From assembly GCA_020002185.1 (NCBI GenBank), contig CM034531.1, forward strand, positions 40,843,690 through 40,907,689: DNA of 64,000 nt, read 5' to 3'. Under the pieces are notes generated by a model that saw nothing but the letters and a program-made list of their open reading frames with translations, had not been told where the DNA came from and searched no databases. A program made the position numbers and the translations under genes. Below, piece after piece: positions 35,301-64,000 of this stretch (its first letter is position 1; the number at the start of each line of letters is the position of its first letter). The DNA comes from Paraescarpia echinospica (taxonomy: Eukaryota; Annelida; Polychaeta; Sabellida; Siboglinidae).

Positions 35301-38300
35301 ACCTTTTATATCGAGACTCCGCAGTTTCAGTTCTATCCCCGAGAAATGTTCTGTACAGAACATTCTTCTCGTGACACGTATTTTAAAGCCATTTGTACAC
35401 CAGGGTTTTTTCCTATACGTTTGCTTTATTCTAACTTTCTTAACAGGGCTATGATGATTATACAATGTACTAAATCTATTGAAAAAATATATATACGCCA
35501 GGTCTGCATCGTCAGCTACTAACACATCATCCCACTTTTCTTGCCTCATACTTTCAATACATGAACATACATTATCATCTTTTACAAGTCTTACGTGTCA
35601 CATTTATGTATCTCTATATCATAATTACATAAAGCAAATATTGGCAAATGGTCACTGATGTTTTTGATTCATAACCCAGTTCTGAGTAATTTGTTTGATT
35701 AGTAAATAATGTTGTCTATCAGAGTACAGGAGTTTGTTGTAATTCGATTCAGTCTATCTATTAACGGAAACAGACCTAAGCCGTACATACAATCCAAAAA
35801 ACTCGTTGTTCCATTGTGTGTATCTTGTTTTAGGAGATTGATATTAAAATCACCACATGCAAAAATAGATTCACTTGGCATGTTGGCTTGACATCAGTAA
35901 ACAACTGCTCCATACTCTCGCAAAATAGGTTTATGTCTGAACCCGGGGTTCTGTAGACACAACTCACAATTATACTTTTGTGTTTTTTTACATCCAATTC
36001 AACAGTGATACATTCAAATATATTGTCAATCACCTTTGATTTTACTGCTCGATGTTTGCAAGTGAATCTTTCATTGAAATACAATGCCACCTTTTTGCTA
36101 TCTCTTACAATGTGGAAAACTTCATATCCATTTAATGGGTAATCATCAATTGTGCTAGGATCAGCCCAGGCCTCTGAAACTGCTATGATATCAAATGAAA
36201 GTTTAATGTCATCGATTAAATCCATAATTTTGTTTAAATTCTTTTTGAAACTTTAAGCATTAAAATGTATAAATGATAGGTTACTCTCTGATTTGACATT
36301 GCACACAAACTGTTCATCACTGTAATATTTTGAATTAGTATGTACATTGTACACTATTATGAAAATTATTATCTGGGTCTAAATTATTCAAAATGCCACT
36401 CGGTCTATCTTCAATGTCGTCATCATCATATTCACATGGTTGAAAAGAAATATCGGAATAAGTGTCACACATTGCATGTAAGTTTAAAATGGTAAACGTA
36501 CTGTCTGGTCATAGGATGTTGAATTAATTTCTACAAAGTCGTCATTATTAACACAGGAAAAAGGTACCGGGTAGATCTTGACAAGCCATTATCAATGTCT
36601 GTTGAGATAGCTATCATCAATGTTCGTGGATTGTTCTACTGCATACACTTAGGTTCTATTATCCCCTCGATTCCTGACTACGAGTTTGTCATAAGAGAGA
36701 TCAGCCATCTTGCCCTTCTCACTTGCCTCTCACTGTTTGGGGAGTAGCTCCTTATGTCTCGCCATCACCTGATGTGAAAGGTTTCTCTTTGCGGACGTCC
36801 TGGAGAATCACGTCACGTTGTTTGAAGTTCTCAAACTTTACGACCACTGTCTTTGGTTTGCCCGAGTGTTTGTTTCTGCCAGTTCTGTGTGCGTGCTCAA
36901 TTCTCACGTCGTTTGCCTGTTGTTATGACAGTTTCAGCGGTGACACAAACGTTTTATGCTCAGCTGCCTCGGTGTCTTCCCACGTTTCTGCCACTCTTTC
37001 GGCTACACCGTCTACACACAGGTTGTTTCGTAGTGACTGATTTTCCAAGTAATCGATGCCATCTTCGACCTCATGCTGTGACCATCTCGAGGTGTCTAGC
37101 CGTGTTGCTGAGATGTTCACAATGTTCACTAATCGCACTCTTGATCTGATCCACGTCTTTCTCTGTATACTGGAGACTTGCTCGCAGGTCCGCGACTTCT
37201 TTTGCCATCTCTCTCACCATTTCATCAACACGCTTGTTGGACGTCTCCATAAATGACTGGAGGCAGGCTTGGAACGATTTCTGTTATGTCTCATTCATCT
37301 TTTTTTTGAAGATGCCTTGTTGCTTTGCCAGTGCATCGTTAACAACGGTTTCAATGTCTGCATCCTCAAGATGCAAAGCCGATTGCGTTGTCTTCCCCAT
37401 TGCTCAATATCGTCCAGCAATTTCCCCAAAAAAACATTTTGGTCAATTATCTGTTAGTTGACCTGTCAGTCTGACTGCATGACAAGTAAAGAGTCGCACC
37501 TCTACGCCTGGGTGCACACAACTGCTCAAGCGTGATGACTTCGGTGGTAAAATTGCCAACAGTTGACGTTTAACCAAACAATGTGCGCACAGGTTGCTAC
37601 AGATGTTACCCTCAGCTCACCTGTAGTGTCGAGTGTCTATTTACTGTTTGGCGGGAAAATCAATGTCAAATTCGTCTCATTCCCCAGATGTTACAATCCG
37701 GGTTTAGTTATGTAGATATCACAGCATCACAGTCATCTTGGGCACTTCATGGAACACTGTGTCCATTCTCATGATGGTATATGAAGAGTAACTACACAGT
37801 TTTGTTGGTTATATCTGGACACTCGTTTGCAACATAGAACTTCTTGATCACATCACGTAACATAACCAACTCGCCACCAACTATTACTCTCTTATACACT
37901 TGGTGCTGTTTGACTAGAGTGTACACATACAAATGATGAGTTGCACTGTGTGTCAACAGATACAACGGTGCAGTAGCACTAACTAAACTAATACTACACA
38001 TAGCACAAATAATGTGAATACAATTTTTTATTTTTTTACATATGAATAAGTGTTAATAAAATGTAAATCAAAATAATGATCATTATTATGATATAATAAT
38101 TACGAAGAGTAAATAAGATAGAAAAAAAACATAAATAATAGAAAAGGTACAATTAAAATCTAGATAGGAAAAATAATACATTAGTTCCGGATTTATCATT
38201 TACAGACTGTATTGTGAGGAACTCCAATACCGACTGTTTTAATAATATGTTGGCTGGTTATATTTATATATATATACATACATGTATGTATACATATGTA

Positions 38301-41300
38301 TATATAGATACATATATGTATATATATATATATGCATAGTGGTGGTATTACTGAGTGATATTCAGTATAATATAATATTATATTACAGTTTTAATTAACA
38401 CAGTTGACCATGATAATGATTACGAAGGCATACCATACATTCAAAGTTGTGCTCATGTGCACCATGTTGAAAATACCAATCATTCTGTGAAGTGACATAT
38501 CATAGTGGTGGTGAGAATGTGTACTGCAATGTGTTGTCTGTAGGTGTGTTGAAGCGTTACACACCTTGTCCTTGTGTTCCTTGCGGTCCTTGTGTTTCTT
38601 GTGGTGATGGTGGTGTTCGCTGCTACCCTTCTGATGAGATCTCTCTCCACTCTTGTGGGACTTCTCATGCTTCGATGACTTCTCACTCCGCTGACTTTTC
38701 TCACTGTGCTCCGATCTGTCCTCGCTTCGCTCACGCCGCTCAGTGCTGCCACCTTCATGCTTGTCGCTGCGATGGTGATGCGACTTCTCCTTCGATTTCT
38801 TGCTTTTGTACTCATTGTGCAGGGATGGGTCTTTCTCTGTGGTTACAGAAACAAATGATCTTGCAAGACACCATGCTAAGGCACAGACCAGAGCATACGT
38901 AGTCATCTACAGGAGATCACACACAAGGTCTCAGTTACAGTTAAGCAATAATGTTAAAAAGAAAATGTATGTAAGATTAAGAACCAACCTTGACATATCT
39001 GGCAGAAGAACTTTTTAATGCTCTGTGCATCATGCTGAGTCACACCAATACATTCTCCGTGGTACCACTCGTTACAGTTGTCACAGCCTCTGTAACAGAT
39101 CATGCTGAGTCACACCAATACAGCCTCCATGGTACCATTCGTTACAGTTGTCACAGCCTCTGTAACAGATCATGCTGAGTCACACCAATACAGCCTCCAT
39201 GGTACCACTCATTACAGTTGTCACAGCCTCTGTAACAGATCATGCTGAGTCACACCAATACAGCCTCCATGGTACCACTCATTACAGTTGTCACAGCCTC
39301 TGTAACAGATCATGTTGATTCACACCAATACAGCCTCCATGGTACCATTCGTTACAGTTGTCACAGCCTCTGTAACAGATCATGCCGAGTCACACCAATA
39401 CAGCCTCCATGGTACCACTCGTTACAGTTGTCACAGCCTCTGTAACAGATTGTGCTGAGTCACACCAATACAGCCTCCATGGTACCATTCGTTACAGTTG
39501 TCACAGCCTCTGTAACAGATTGTGCTGAGTCACACCAATATAACCTCCATGGTACCATTCGTTACAGCCTATGTAACAGATCATGCTGAGTCACACCAAC
39601 ACAACCTCCATGGTACCACTTGTTACAGTTGTCACAGCCTTTTGTCATGACATGGAATTACTTTAATATTCTGGTTTGTACCTGCATTGTAACATTTTCA
39701 TATTCAAAACATCCCATCATAATAATTGTATTTAACTAGAAACAAGTTTCTACCGTGCCGGTGATCTAAGGTGCCCAAGTGTGTGACTTACATCATGAAT
39801 GTGCTGACGTCAGTGGAGCGACAGATGCAGTACCTCTCGGCTCCTTCCTCCATATCTCTCTCCCAGGCCGACACTGGCTTCACACGCTCCAGCTGAACAA
39901 ACACATGCTTGATGACAAACTTCTACACATTTTTGTCTTACCAAAATAACCACAGAAAACCATAGTTCTTCCACTGACTTCATAGAAATTTTACACATAC
40001 ACATATAATTATTGATAAATTGCAAATCTACAATGGCTATGGAGTTCCTTAGTATACTCCCGAAAAACAACAATCAGAATCTACAAGAGCAATGTCCTCT
40101 CTGTGCTCCTGTATGGCTCGGTAGAGCTGGCGCATGACATAGAAAGACACCAAGACTCTCCAGCTTCCACAACACCTGCCTAAGGAAGATAATGAAAGTA
40201 TACTGGCCCAAGACCATTTCCAACACAAGACTCCACCAAGCAACAAATCAACAACATATCTGCCTCACCCTGAAAAAGAGGAGGTGTACATGACTCGGCC
40301 ATGACTACAAGATAAGCAATGACATTCCAACAAAAACAGTATTGACCTGGATGCCAGAAGGAAATATAAAAAGAGGCAGACCAAAAACAACTTGGCGATG
40401 AACCATTGAAGAAGAACTGAAGACTGCCGGGCTGACCTTGAGGCACAGCAGCAAAGAGAGCCCAAGACAGAGGGGTCTGGCGAGATCTTGTGTGAGCCTT
40501 ATGTGCCACACGGCTCGAAGGGGATAAGCAAGTAAGTAATTATCAATAATTTGATTTCACCCCTATAACTTATAACAATTTTGCTTACATTTGATGCTCT
40601 GGTCAATGTGTTAATTCAATAATTCAACTTCATTTCAGGCATATAAAAATATTGCATCGTATGTCACTTTTAAAGCCCAAATAATGCTCCAGGTCTGTAC
40701 CAGTCAGCGTCACATTGGCCATGTGTTACTGCACCATGCGTTTGAAATGTGTGACATGACAGTGCATGTTGATGTAAACCAGAACACTATTTTGGTCTAA
40801 GTGACTTAGCCTAAGAGTAAAACCCAATATTTGTACAATGTCATACATATCATCTAGATTGGAATGAGTTGTCAATGGACGGCATACGATATGGGGTCAA
40901 TCTACAGTTAGTTTTCCCACTGACTGCCATGTTAGTGTTTTGCATGATTATAAGAAAACGTGACCTACACAAATTCTGAAACTTCTTGCCTGATGTTATC
41001 ATCATCTCATTAGCATGCTGGTCGAGTTTAGTTAAAATTATATATGTTTAGCTCTTGTAAAATGCCTGTAATAGCTGTATGTATGATACCCGTAAATATT
41101 TACGAATGGATACAGGCAATAGTCCGGCTAAAGGGTCAAATAACCAAATTGTTGCCAGATATCCTTTCGCTTAGTAAAATCAGCTAAATTTACATCATTT
41201 TACTGTCAACAGCTTCTACGATCATACCTGGAAATCTGCCTACTCAAATGCACTTATGTTATGAAGTTATGTCAGAGCAGTAAGAATGACCACTCGTCTC

Positions 41301-41375
41301 TACTCTAGTCTCTCATAAAGGTCAAGATCAACAGAAGCCACTCACCGAATTTGTTTTGGCATCGCTGCTCGTCAT
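23388..41375 (-). CDS. CXXC1: CXXC-type zinc finger protein 1 (CFP1), complete coding region, 16 exons
   Basis: CpG-binding subunit of the SETD1 H3K4 methyltransferase complex in the nucleus. Exons in transcript order: 41375-41346, 39892-39792, 39089-38989, 38836-38565, 32487-32338, 31975-31883, 31626-31558, 31280-31174, 30827-30737, 29771-29667, 29473-29307, 27413-27206, 26213-26106, 25769-25626, 24852-24700, 23528-23388. They join in phase to 679 codons plus TAG; the human protein is about 656 aa. PHD finger residues 32-76 are complete (C32, C34, C46, C49, H54, C57, C73, C76). A Ser/Lys/His-rich linker is 78-200. The CXXC domain is 230-269 (CGKCEAC, KFGG, CRLRQC). The conserved C-terminal region runs from about 400 to 679 (SKYCSDECG, NRIFEILPQRIQ, CIAEE, RREQQNAR, YESQTSFGS, CGCPLVKGLFEETGDFC, ALHQ-like LMLHQTIDHDP). 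Residues 204-218 look like an extra half-CXXC module. Two introns carry splice-site minisatellites. Confidence 0.96.
23529..24699 (-). other. CXXC1 last intron
   Basis: Unique AT-rich intron with a small CCGTCCGTCTATCCATCCGT-type microsatellite at about 24575-24620. No other element recognised. Confidence 0.7.
24936..25515 (+). repeat. 34-bp minisatellite (about 16 units) in CXXC1 intron
   Basis: Unit TGAACTCTACACACCATGGA then ACCACACACTCCAA, with several variants (AACAAACTCTACAC, GGTACC). It lies between exons 25769-25626 and 24852-24700 but does not include either splice site. ORFs across it are period artefacts. Confidence 0.92.
26433..27056. mobile_element. MITE-like element, 624 bp, TIR CAGAGCTGCCAAC, TSD TGTGAC
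   Basis: The left end CAGAGCTGCCAAC and right end GTTGGCAGCTCTG are exact 13-bp inverted repeats. They are flanked by TGTGAC at 26427-26432 and 27057-27062. Subterminal blocks are also related (CAGTAG/GTAGCA motifs). No transposase ORF is present, so it is non-autonomous. It lies in a CXXC1 intron next to exon 27413-27206. Confidence 0.8.
27900..28915 (+). repeat. Interspersed repeat with three degenerate ~165-bp internal units
   Basis: The blocks at about 28400, 28580 and 28740 share TTAGAATGATTCAATCAAAT, then ACAGATTTC, and GAGAAAAAGTTACTGAA motifs. Both ends carry GGATGGTGATAGTCCGTT / GATGGCAATAGTCCGTTGGA. Related fragments are at 41110-41150 (CAATAGTCCGGCTAAAGGG) and, inverted, at 54840-54945. 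It is a dispersed family in CXXC1 and DNM1L introns; the class is unknown. Confidence 0.65.
28916..29306. other. CXXC1 intron, no further feature
   Basis: Purine-rich sequence with loosely repeated AACATAAAAGGTTGAAAACAG-type phrases. No coding signal. Confidence 0.5.
30160..30736 (-). repeat. 25/33-bp minisatellite carrying the CXXC1 splice donor (about 22 copies)
   Basis: Read on the - strand, units are GACAGCTGCAAG|GTCAGTCTGACTT, with a longer form adding about 8 bp (GATATCTG-like). The genuine exon 30827-30737 ends GACACCTACAAG|GTCAGTGTGAC, so the array is a tandem amplification of this exon end plus donor, extending downstream into the intron. Nearly every unit keeps AAG|GTCAGT, or AAG|GTTAGT in a few. 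Confidence 0.92.
32338..32487 (-). CDS. CXXC1: CXXC1 exon encoding an extra half-CXXC module
   Basis: In phase 0 at both ends (acceptor TCTGTACAG, donor GTACAC). It encodes a Lys-rich and acidic stretch ending CLYGMEDCGRCDYCK, residues 204-218, which resembles the second half of the CXXC zinc knuckle (EDCGxCDxC). The next exon (31975-31883) encodes the complete CGKCEACHRTEDCSTCDFCK. The first two cysteines of a CxxCxxC are absent in this copy, so it probably does not fold as a full CXXC. It could be an ancestral duplication or an alternatively used exon. Confidence 0.8.
32565..37660 (-). mobile_element. Non-LTR retrotransposon (LINE B), decayed, with nested DNA element
   Basis: Inserted in the CXXC1 intron between exons 38836-38565 and 32487-32338, in the gene's sense. 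ORF1-like sequence is at about 37140-36920 (YLENQSLRNNLCVDG, VAERVAETWED). The endonuclease is at 36225-35700 (IAVSEAW, LNGYEVFH, CVYRTPGSD, ACGDFNINLL, CTLIDNI). RT pieces run from 35549 to 33118 (CGVPQRSILGPCLFVLYVND at about 34440-34370, FLGICIDDQLNWKHHI, ISYCSEIWGN). The 3' end is about 32570, with a TTACTTACTTATTTA tail on the - strand. Many stops and shifts; the 5' limit is approximate. Jockey/CR1-like. Confidence 0.82.
33402..34075. mobile_element. Foldback MITE, 674 bp, TTAA target duplication (piggyBac-like)
   Basis: The ends GGGTAGCCACTACTC and GAGTAGTGGCTACCC are exact inverted repeats, flanked by TTAA at 33398-33401 and 34076-34079. Much of the inside is a long hairpin: the arm at about 33582-33660 pairs with 33830-33905. 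It interrupts the reverse transcriptase of LINE B; reading across the two flanks with one TTAA gives an uninterrupted frame (NWKHHI then NNTVRIK), so the insertion is precise and younger than the LINE. It has no transposase ORF. TTAA duplication is characteristic of the piggyBac superfamily. Confidence 0.88.
37661..38564. other. CXXC1 intron with TA-rich microsatellite
   Basis: A TATATA/CATACATGTATG microsatellite lies at about 38262-38335, with AT-rich flanks. No exon recognised before the donor GTGTGT of exon 38836-38565. Confidence 0.65.
38989..39089 (-). CDS. CXXC1: CXXC1 exon with the zinc-binding core of the PHD finger
   Basis: Starts A-GGC-TGT-GAC after CTGTTACAG and ends CAA-G|GTTGGT. 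It encodes GCDNCNEWYHGECIGVTQHD and on to FFCQICQ, giving C46, C49, H54, C57, C73 and C76 of the PHD finger. It is the only copy in the neighbouring 70-bp array that continues into the last two zinc ligands, so it is the functional exon. Confidence 0.95.
39031..39640 (-). repeat. 70-bp minisatellite built from the 5' part of the PHD exon plus its acceptor (9 copies)
   Basis: Copies start at 39031 (genuine exon part), 39101, 39171, 39241, 39311, 39381, 39451, 39521 (shortened) and about 39582. On the - strand every unit reads CTGTTACAG|AGGCTGTGACAACTG and then encodes CDNCNEWYHGGCIGVTQHD before the next CTGTTACAG. Copies 2-9 are near-identical to each other and share GGA-GGC where the true exon has GGA-GAA. 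If an upstream acceptor were used, the frame would hit TGA in the next unit. Confidence 0.95.
40055..40540 (+). mobile_element. LINE 3' fragment (RT C-terminal region, RTE/CRE-like GRPKTTWR type)
   Basis: The + strand reads IRIYKSNVLSVLLYGSV, CLRKIMKVYWPKTISN, KRRCTWLGHD, then TWMPEGNIKRGRPKTTWR followed by IEEELKTAGL and CHTARR. This is the C-terminal block found after the RT in many invertebrate LINEs, here with stops and a shift. It lies antisense in the first long CXXC1 intron. Confidence 0.75.
40541..41345. other. CXXC1 first-intron sequence
   Basis: Unique sequence with a short CAATAGTCCGGCTAAAGGG remnant (about 41113-41131) of the repeat family seen at 27900-28915. It ends at the exon-1 donor GTGAGTGG (- strand, 41345). 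Confidence 0.5.
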
Positions 41376-41630
41376 TCTGATGATAACTTAACAGCAATCT
41401 CAAGACTGCTTTCTTATTACATCGTCTATTTTATCAAATTATTTCGTACTTGCACAAAATCAACCTATGAAGCAAGTACGTTCTACGTCACCAATTTCTG
41501 TTTATTGACCTCGACGGAAGTAATTGGAAAAGTTCCGGTTTATTCGCCATTTTGAAAGTGTCAAGGAGGGAGGGAAAGTCACATTTATTAACGAAGGGAA
41601 TGTAATTGTTACGGGCCGTAAACATTAGTA
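41376..41630. promoter_or_regulatory. Bidirectional promoter region between CXXC1 and DNM1L
   Basis: Start codons of CXXC1 (-, 41375) and DNM1L (+, 41631) are 255 bp apart, so both promoters and 5' UTRs must share or crowd this region unless upstream non-coding exons exist. Visible motifs: TACGTCA (CRE/ATF-like, 41484-41490), CCAAT (41491-41495), CGGAAGT (ETS, about 41515-41521), TTCCGG (inverted ETS, about 41533-41538) and GCCATTTT (YY1-like, 41546-41553). No TATA box is obvious. This set is typical of housekeeping bidirectional promoters. Confidence 0.65.
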
Positions 41631-62360
<20,730 letters not shown>

Positions 62361-62369
<9 letters not shown>

Positions 62370-62869
62370 GTAAGTCACAGCTCACATGTACATCAGTTGT
62401 CAGATTGATGTTGTCGTAAGTCACAGCTCACATGTACATCAGTTGTCAGATTGATGTTGTCGTAAGTCACAGCTCACATGTACATCAGTTGTCAGATTGA
62501 TGTTGTCGTAAGTCACAGCTCACATGTACATCAGTTGTCAGATTGATGTTGTCGTAAGTCACAGCTCACATGTACATCAGTTGTCAGATTGATGTTGTCG
62601 TAAGTCACAGCTCACATGTACATCAGTTGTCAGATTGATGTTGTCGTAAGTCACAGCTCACATGTACATCAGTTGTCAGATTGATGTTGTCGTAAGTCAC
62701 AGCTCACATGTACATCAGTTGTCAGATTGATGTTGTCGTAAGTCACAGCTCACATGTACATCAGTTGTCAGATTGATGTTGTCATAAGTCACAGCTCACA
62801 TGTACATCAGTTGTCAGATTGATGTTATCATAAGTCACAGCTCACATGTACATCAGTTGTCAGATTGAT
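62361..62869 (+). repeat. 46-bp minisatellite carrying the DNM1L exon 13 end and splice donor (11 copies)
   Basis: Unit GATGTTGTC|GTAAGTCACAG, then CTCACATGTACATCAGTTGT, then CAGATT, repeated exactly every 46 bp from 62361. The first unit is the true exon end (CTT-GAT-GTT-GTC|GTAAGT). Units 1-9 keep GTC|GTAAGT; units 10 and 11 have ATAAGT, losing the GT. Copies are nearly perfect, so the array is young or actively homogenised. Reading past the genuine donor reaches TGA in the next unit. Confidence 0.97.
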
Positions 62870-63653
62870 GTATCCAGTGCGTTGTAGTTTGCCTACGTCA
62901 CAATCATCATTTTGCGTGTGACCTCCATCAAGCTTTACCTTTGCCACCAATGCTGATAACGGTTATACAGTGTATATATGAATTATATAACAATCGCTGC
63001 ATGACATCTTGTAAATCAAACATTCCTGCATACGGGTATCACTTTTAAAACTTTGCCTTATGTCCTTGTTATAAAGAGACACTTTTGTGGCCAGAATTTC
63101 CATAAAATATGTGCAAGAATGCACCATATGTTCGTCCATGTTTTAATGGCTTGGCAGAGCTTTTGCTAGGCAACAGCTCACATAATGGAGACATCAGTTG
63201 TACATAGTTCGCAGCTTTATTTATTGATGATAGTTATTTAATAATACTAATATGTATATTTCCACATAGAAATATATGATGATTGCTTGAGGGAAGCTTC
63301 GAAATTATAAGCTGCTTGTCTTTTTCATGTTCTTTTGTAAAATCACTAGCTCGAAGTTACGACTAACTACCGTGGTAGTCGCATTTGCGAGTATATTACG
63401 CCTGCGACTAGATAAATTGCTTTAGTCGCAATGCGTGACTTGGAACTTTGTCCATTAATTACTGTCCTGCCAGGCAACTGACCACTTGGGACCCTTATGT
63501 TGGTACAGCCATCAGACAAATTATGAATGATGACATTTTAACCCCATTCTCTGCCCCTGCTTACCCAATACAGCAGCAAATATTGATCAATTGTAGCAAG
63601 TGACTGATGACTTTTTGCCTAAGGCTATGAGTTCATAGTCCTATGCAGGCACC
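62870..63653 (+). other. DNM1L intron 13, upstream part
   Basis: Unique AT-rich sequence; no next exon (VPVARKLSAREQR-type block) is found before the window ends. Confidence 0.6.
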
Positions 63654-64000
63654 CTTGTACTGTCCACCCTTGTACTGTCCACCCTTGTACTGTCCACCCT
63701 TGTACTGTCCACCCTTGTACTGACCACCCTTGTACTGACCACCCTTGTACTGACCACCCTTGTACTGTCCATCCTTGTACTGTCCACCCTTGTACTGTCC
63801 ACCCTTGTACTGTCCACCATTGTACTGTCCACCCTTGTACTGACCACCCTTGTACTGTCCACCCTTGTACTGTCCACCCTTGTACTGTCCACCATTGTAC
63901 TGTCCACCCTTGTACTGTCCACCCTTGTACTGACCACCCTTGTACTGTCCACCCTTGTACTGTCCACCCTTGTACTGTCCACCCTTGTACTGTCCACCCT
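63654..64000 (+). repeat. 15-bp minisatellite, continues past the window
   Basis: Unit CCACCCTTGTACTGT, with ACTGACC variants, at least 23 copies to the right edge. A 15-bp period (5 codons) gives the long STRVD-type frame on the - strand, which is spurious. Confidence 0.95.

Noticed and set aside
38492..38902. + strand 136-codon Cys-rich frame
   Set aside because: Antisense of the CXXC1 His/Lys/Ser-rich exon 38836-38565.
63641..63997. - strand frame of 118 codons (DSTRV repeats)
   Set aside because: 15-bp minisatellite, in frame only because 15 is a multiple of 3.

Overview
This is an intron-rich animal nuclear genome window with no prokaryotic features. It carries three recognisable conserved metazoan genes, many non-LTR retrotransposon copies, tRNA-derived SINEs, DNA-transposon-like elements and an unusually high load of minisatellites. 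The organism cannot be fixed from sequence alone. The divergent invertebrate-type orthologues and CR1/L2/jockey-like LINEs point to a marine invertebrate. Minisatellites that span exon-intron junctions are, as far as I recall, a trait reported for amphioxus (Branchiostoma), so a cephalochordate is my leading guess; a mollusc or other lophotrochozoan is not excluded.

Layout. (1) 1-15350, + strand: the 3' part of an MFSD5-like molybdate-anion-transporter gene. Its introns hold four large minisatellites and a ~5 kb LINE (about 7.2-12.4 kb). (2) 15.4-23.4 kb: intergenic DNA with a decayed LINE reverse transcriptase (17.4-19.1 kb) and a 51-bp minisatellite (20.1-21.2 kb). (3) 41375-23388, - strand: a complete CXXC1 (CFP1) gene, 16 coding exons, 679 codons. 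It encodes a PHD finger, a CXXC zinc finger and the conserved C-terminal region; introns contain a LINE (32.6-37.7 kb) that is itself interrupted by a TTAA-flanked foldback element. (4) 41631 to the right edge, + strand: DNM1L (DRP1), 13 coding exons visible (613 codons: GTPase domain, middle domain and variable region), with the C-terminal GED outside the window. Its first intron is 8.8 kb and holds a 3-kb inverted-repeat-bounded segment, a nearly intact CR1/L2-like LINE, SINEs and a MITE.

CXXC1 and DNM1L are divergent, with only 255 bp between start codons. They probably share a bidirectional promoter containing CRE-like, CCAAT, ETS and YY1-like motifs. MFSD5 faces the CXXC1 3' end.

The most striking pattern is that six minisatellites, two in each gene, are tandem amplifications of an authentic splice site together with adjacent exon or intron sequence. 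They are the MFSD5 donor array (826-3161) and acceptor array (14126-15239), the CXXC1 PHD-exon acceptor array (39090-39640) and donor array (30160-30736), and the DNM1L acceptor array (56670-57128) and donor array (62370-62869). In each case the exon can be assigned by protein homology and phase, so the genuine site can be told apart from the tandem decoys. In the four CXXC1 and DNM1L cases the genuine site is the copy bordering the complete exon. Several decoys would create a premature stop if used.
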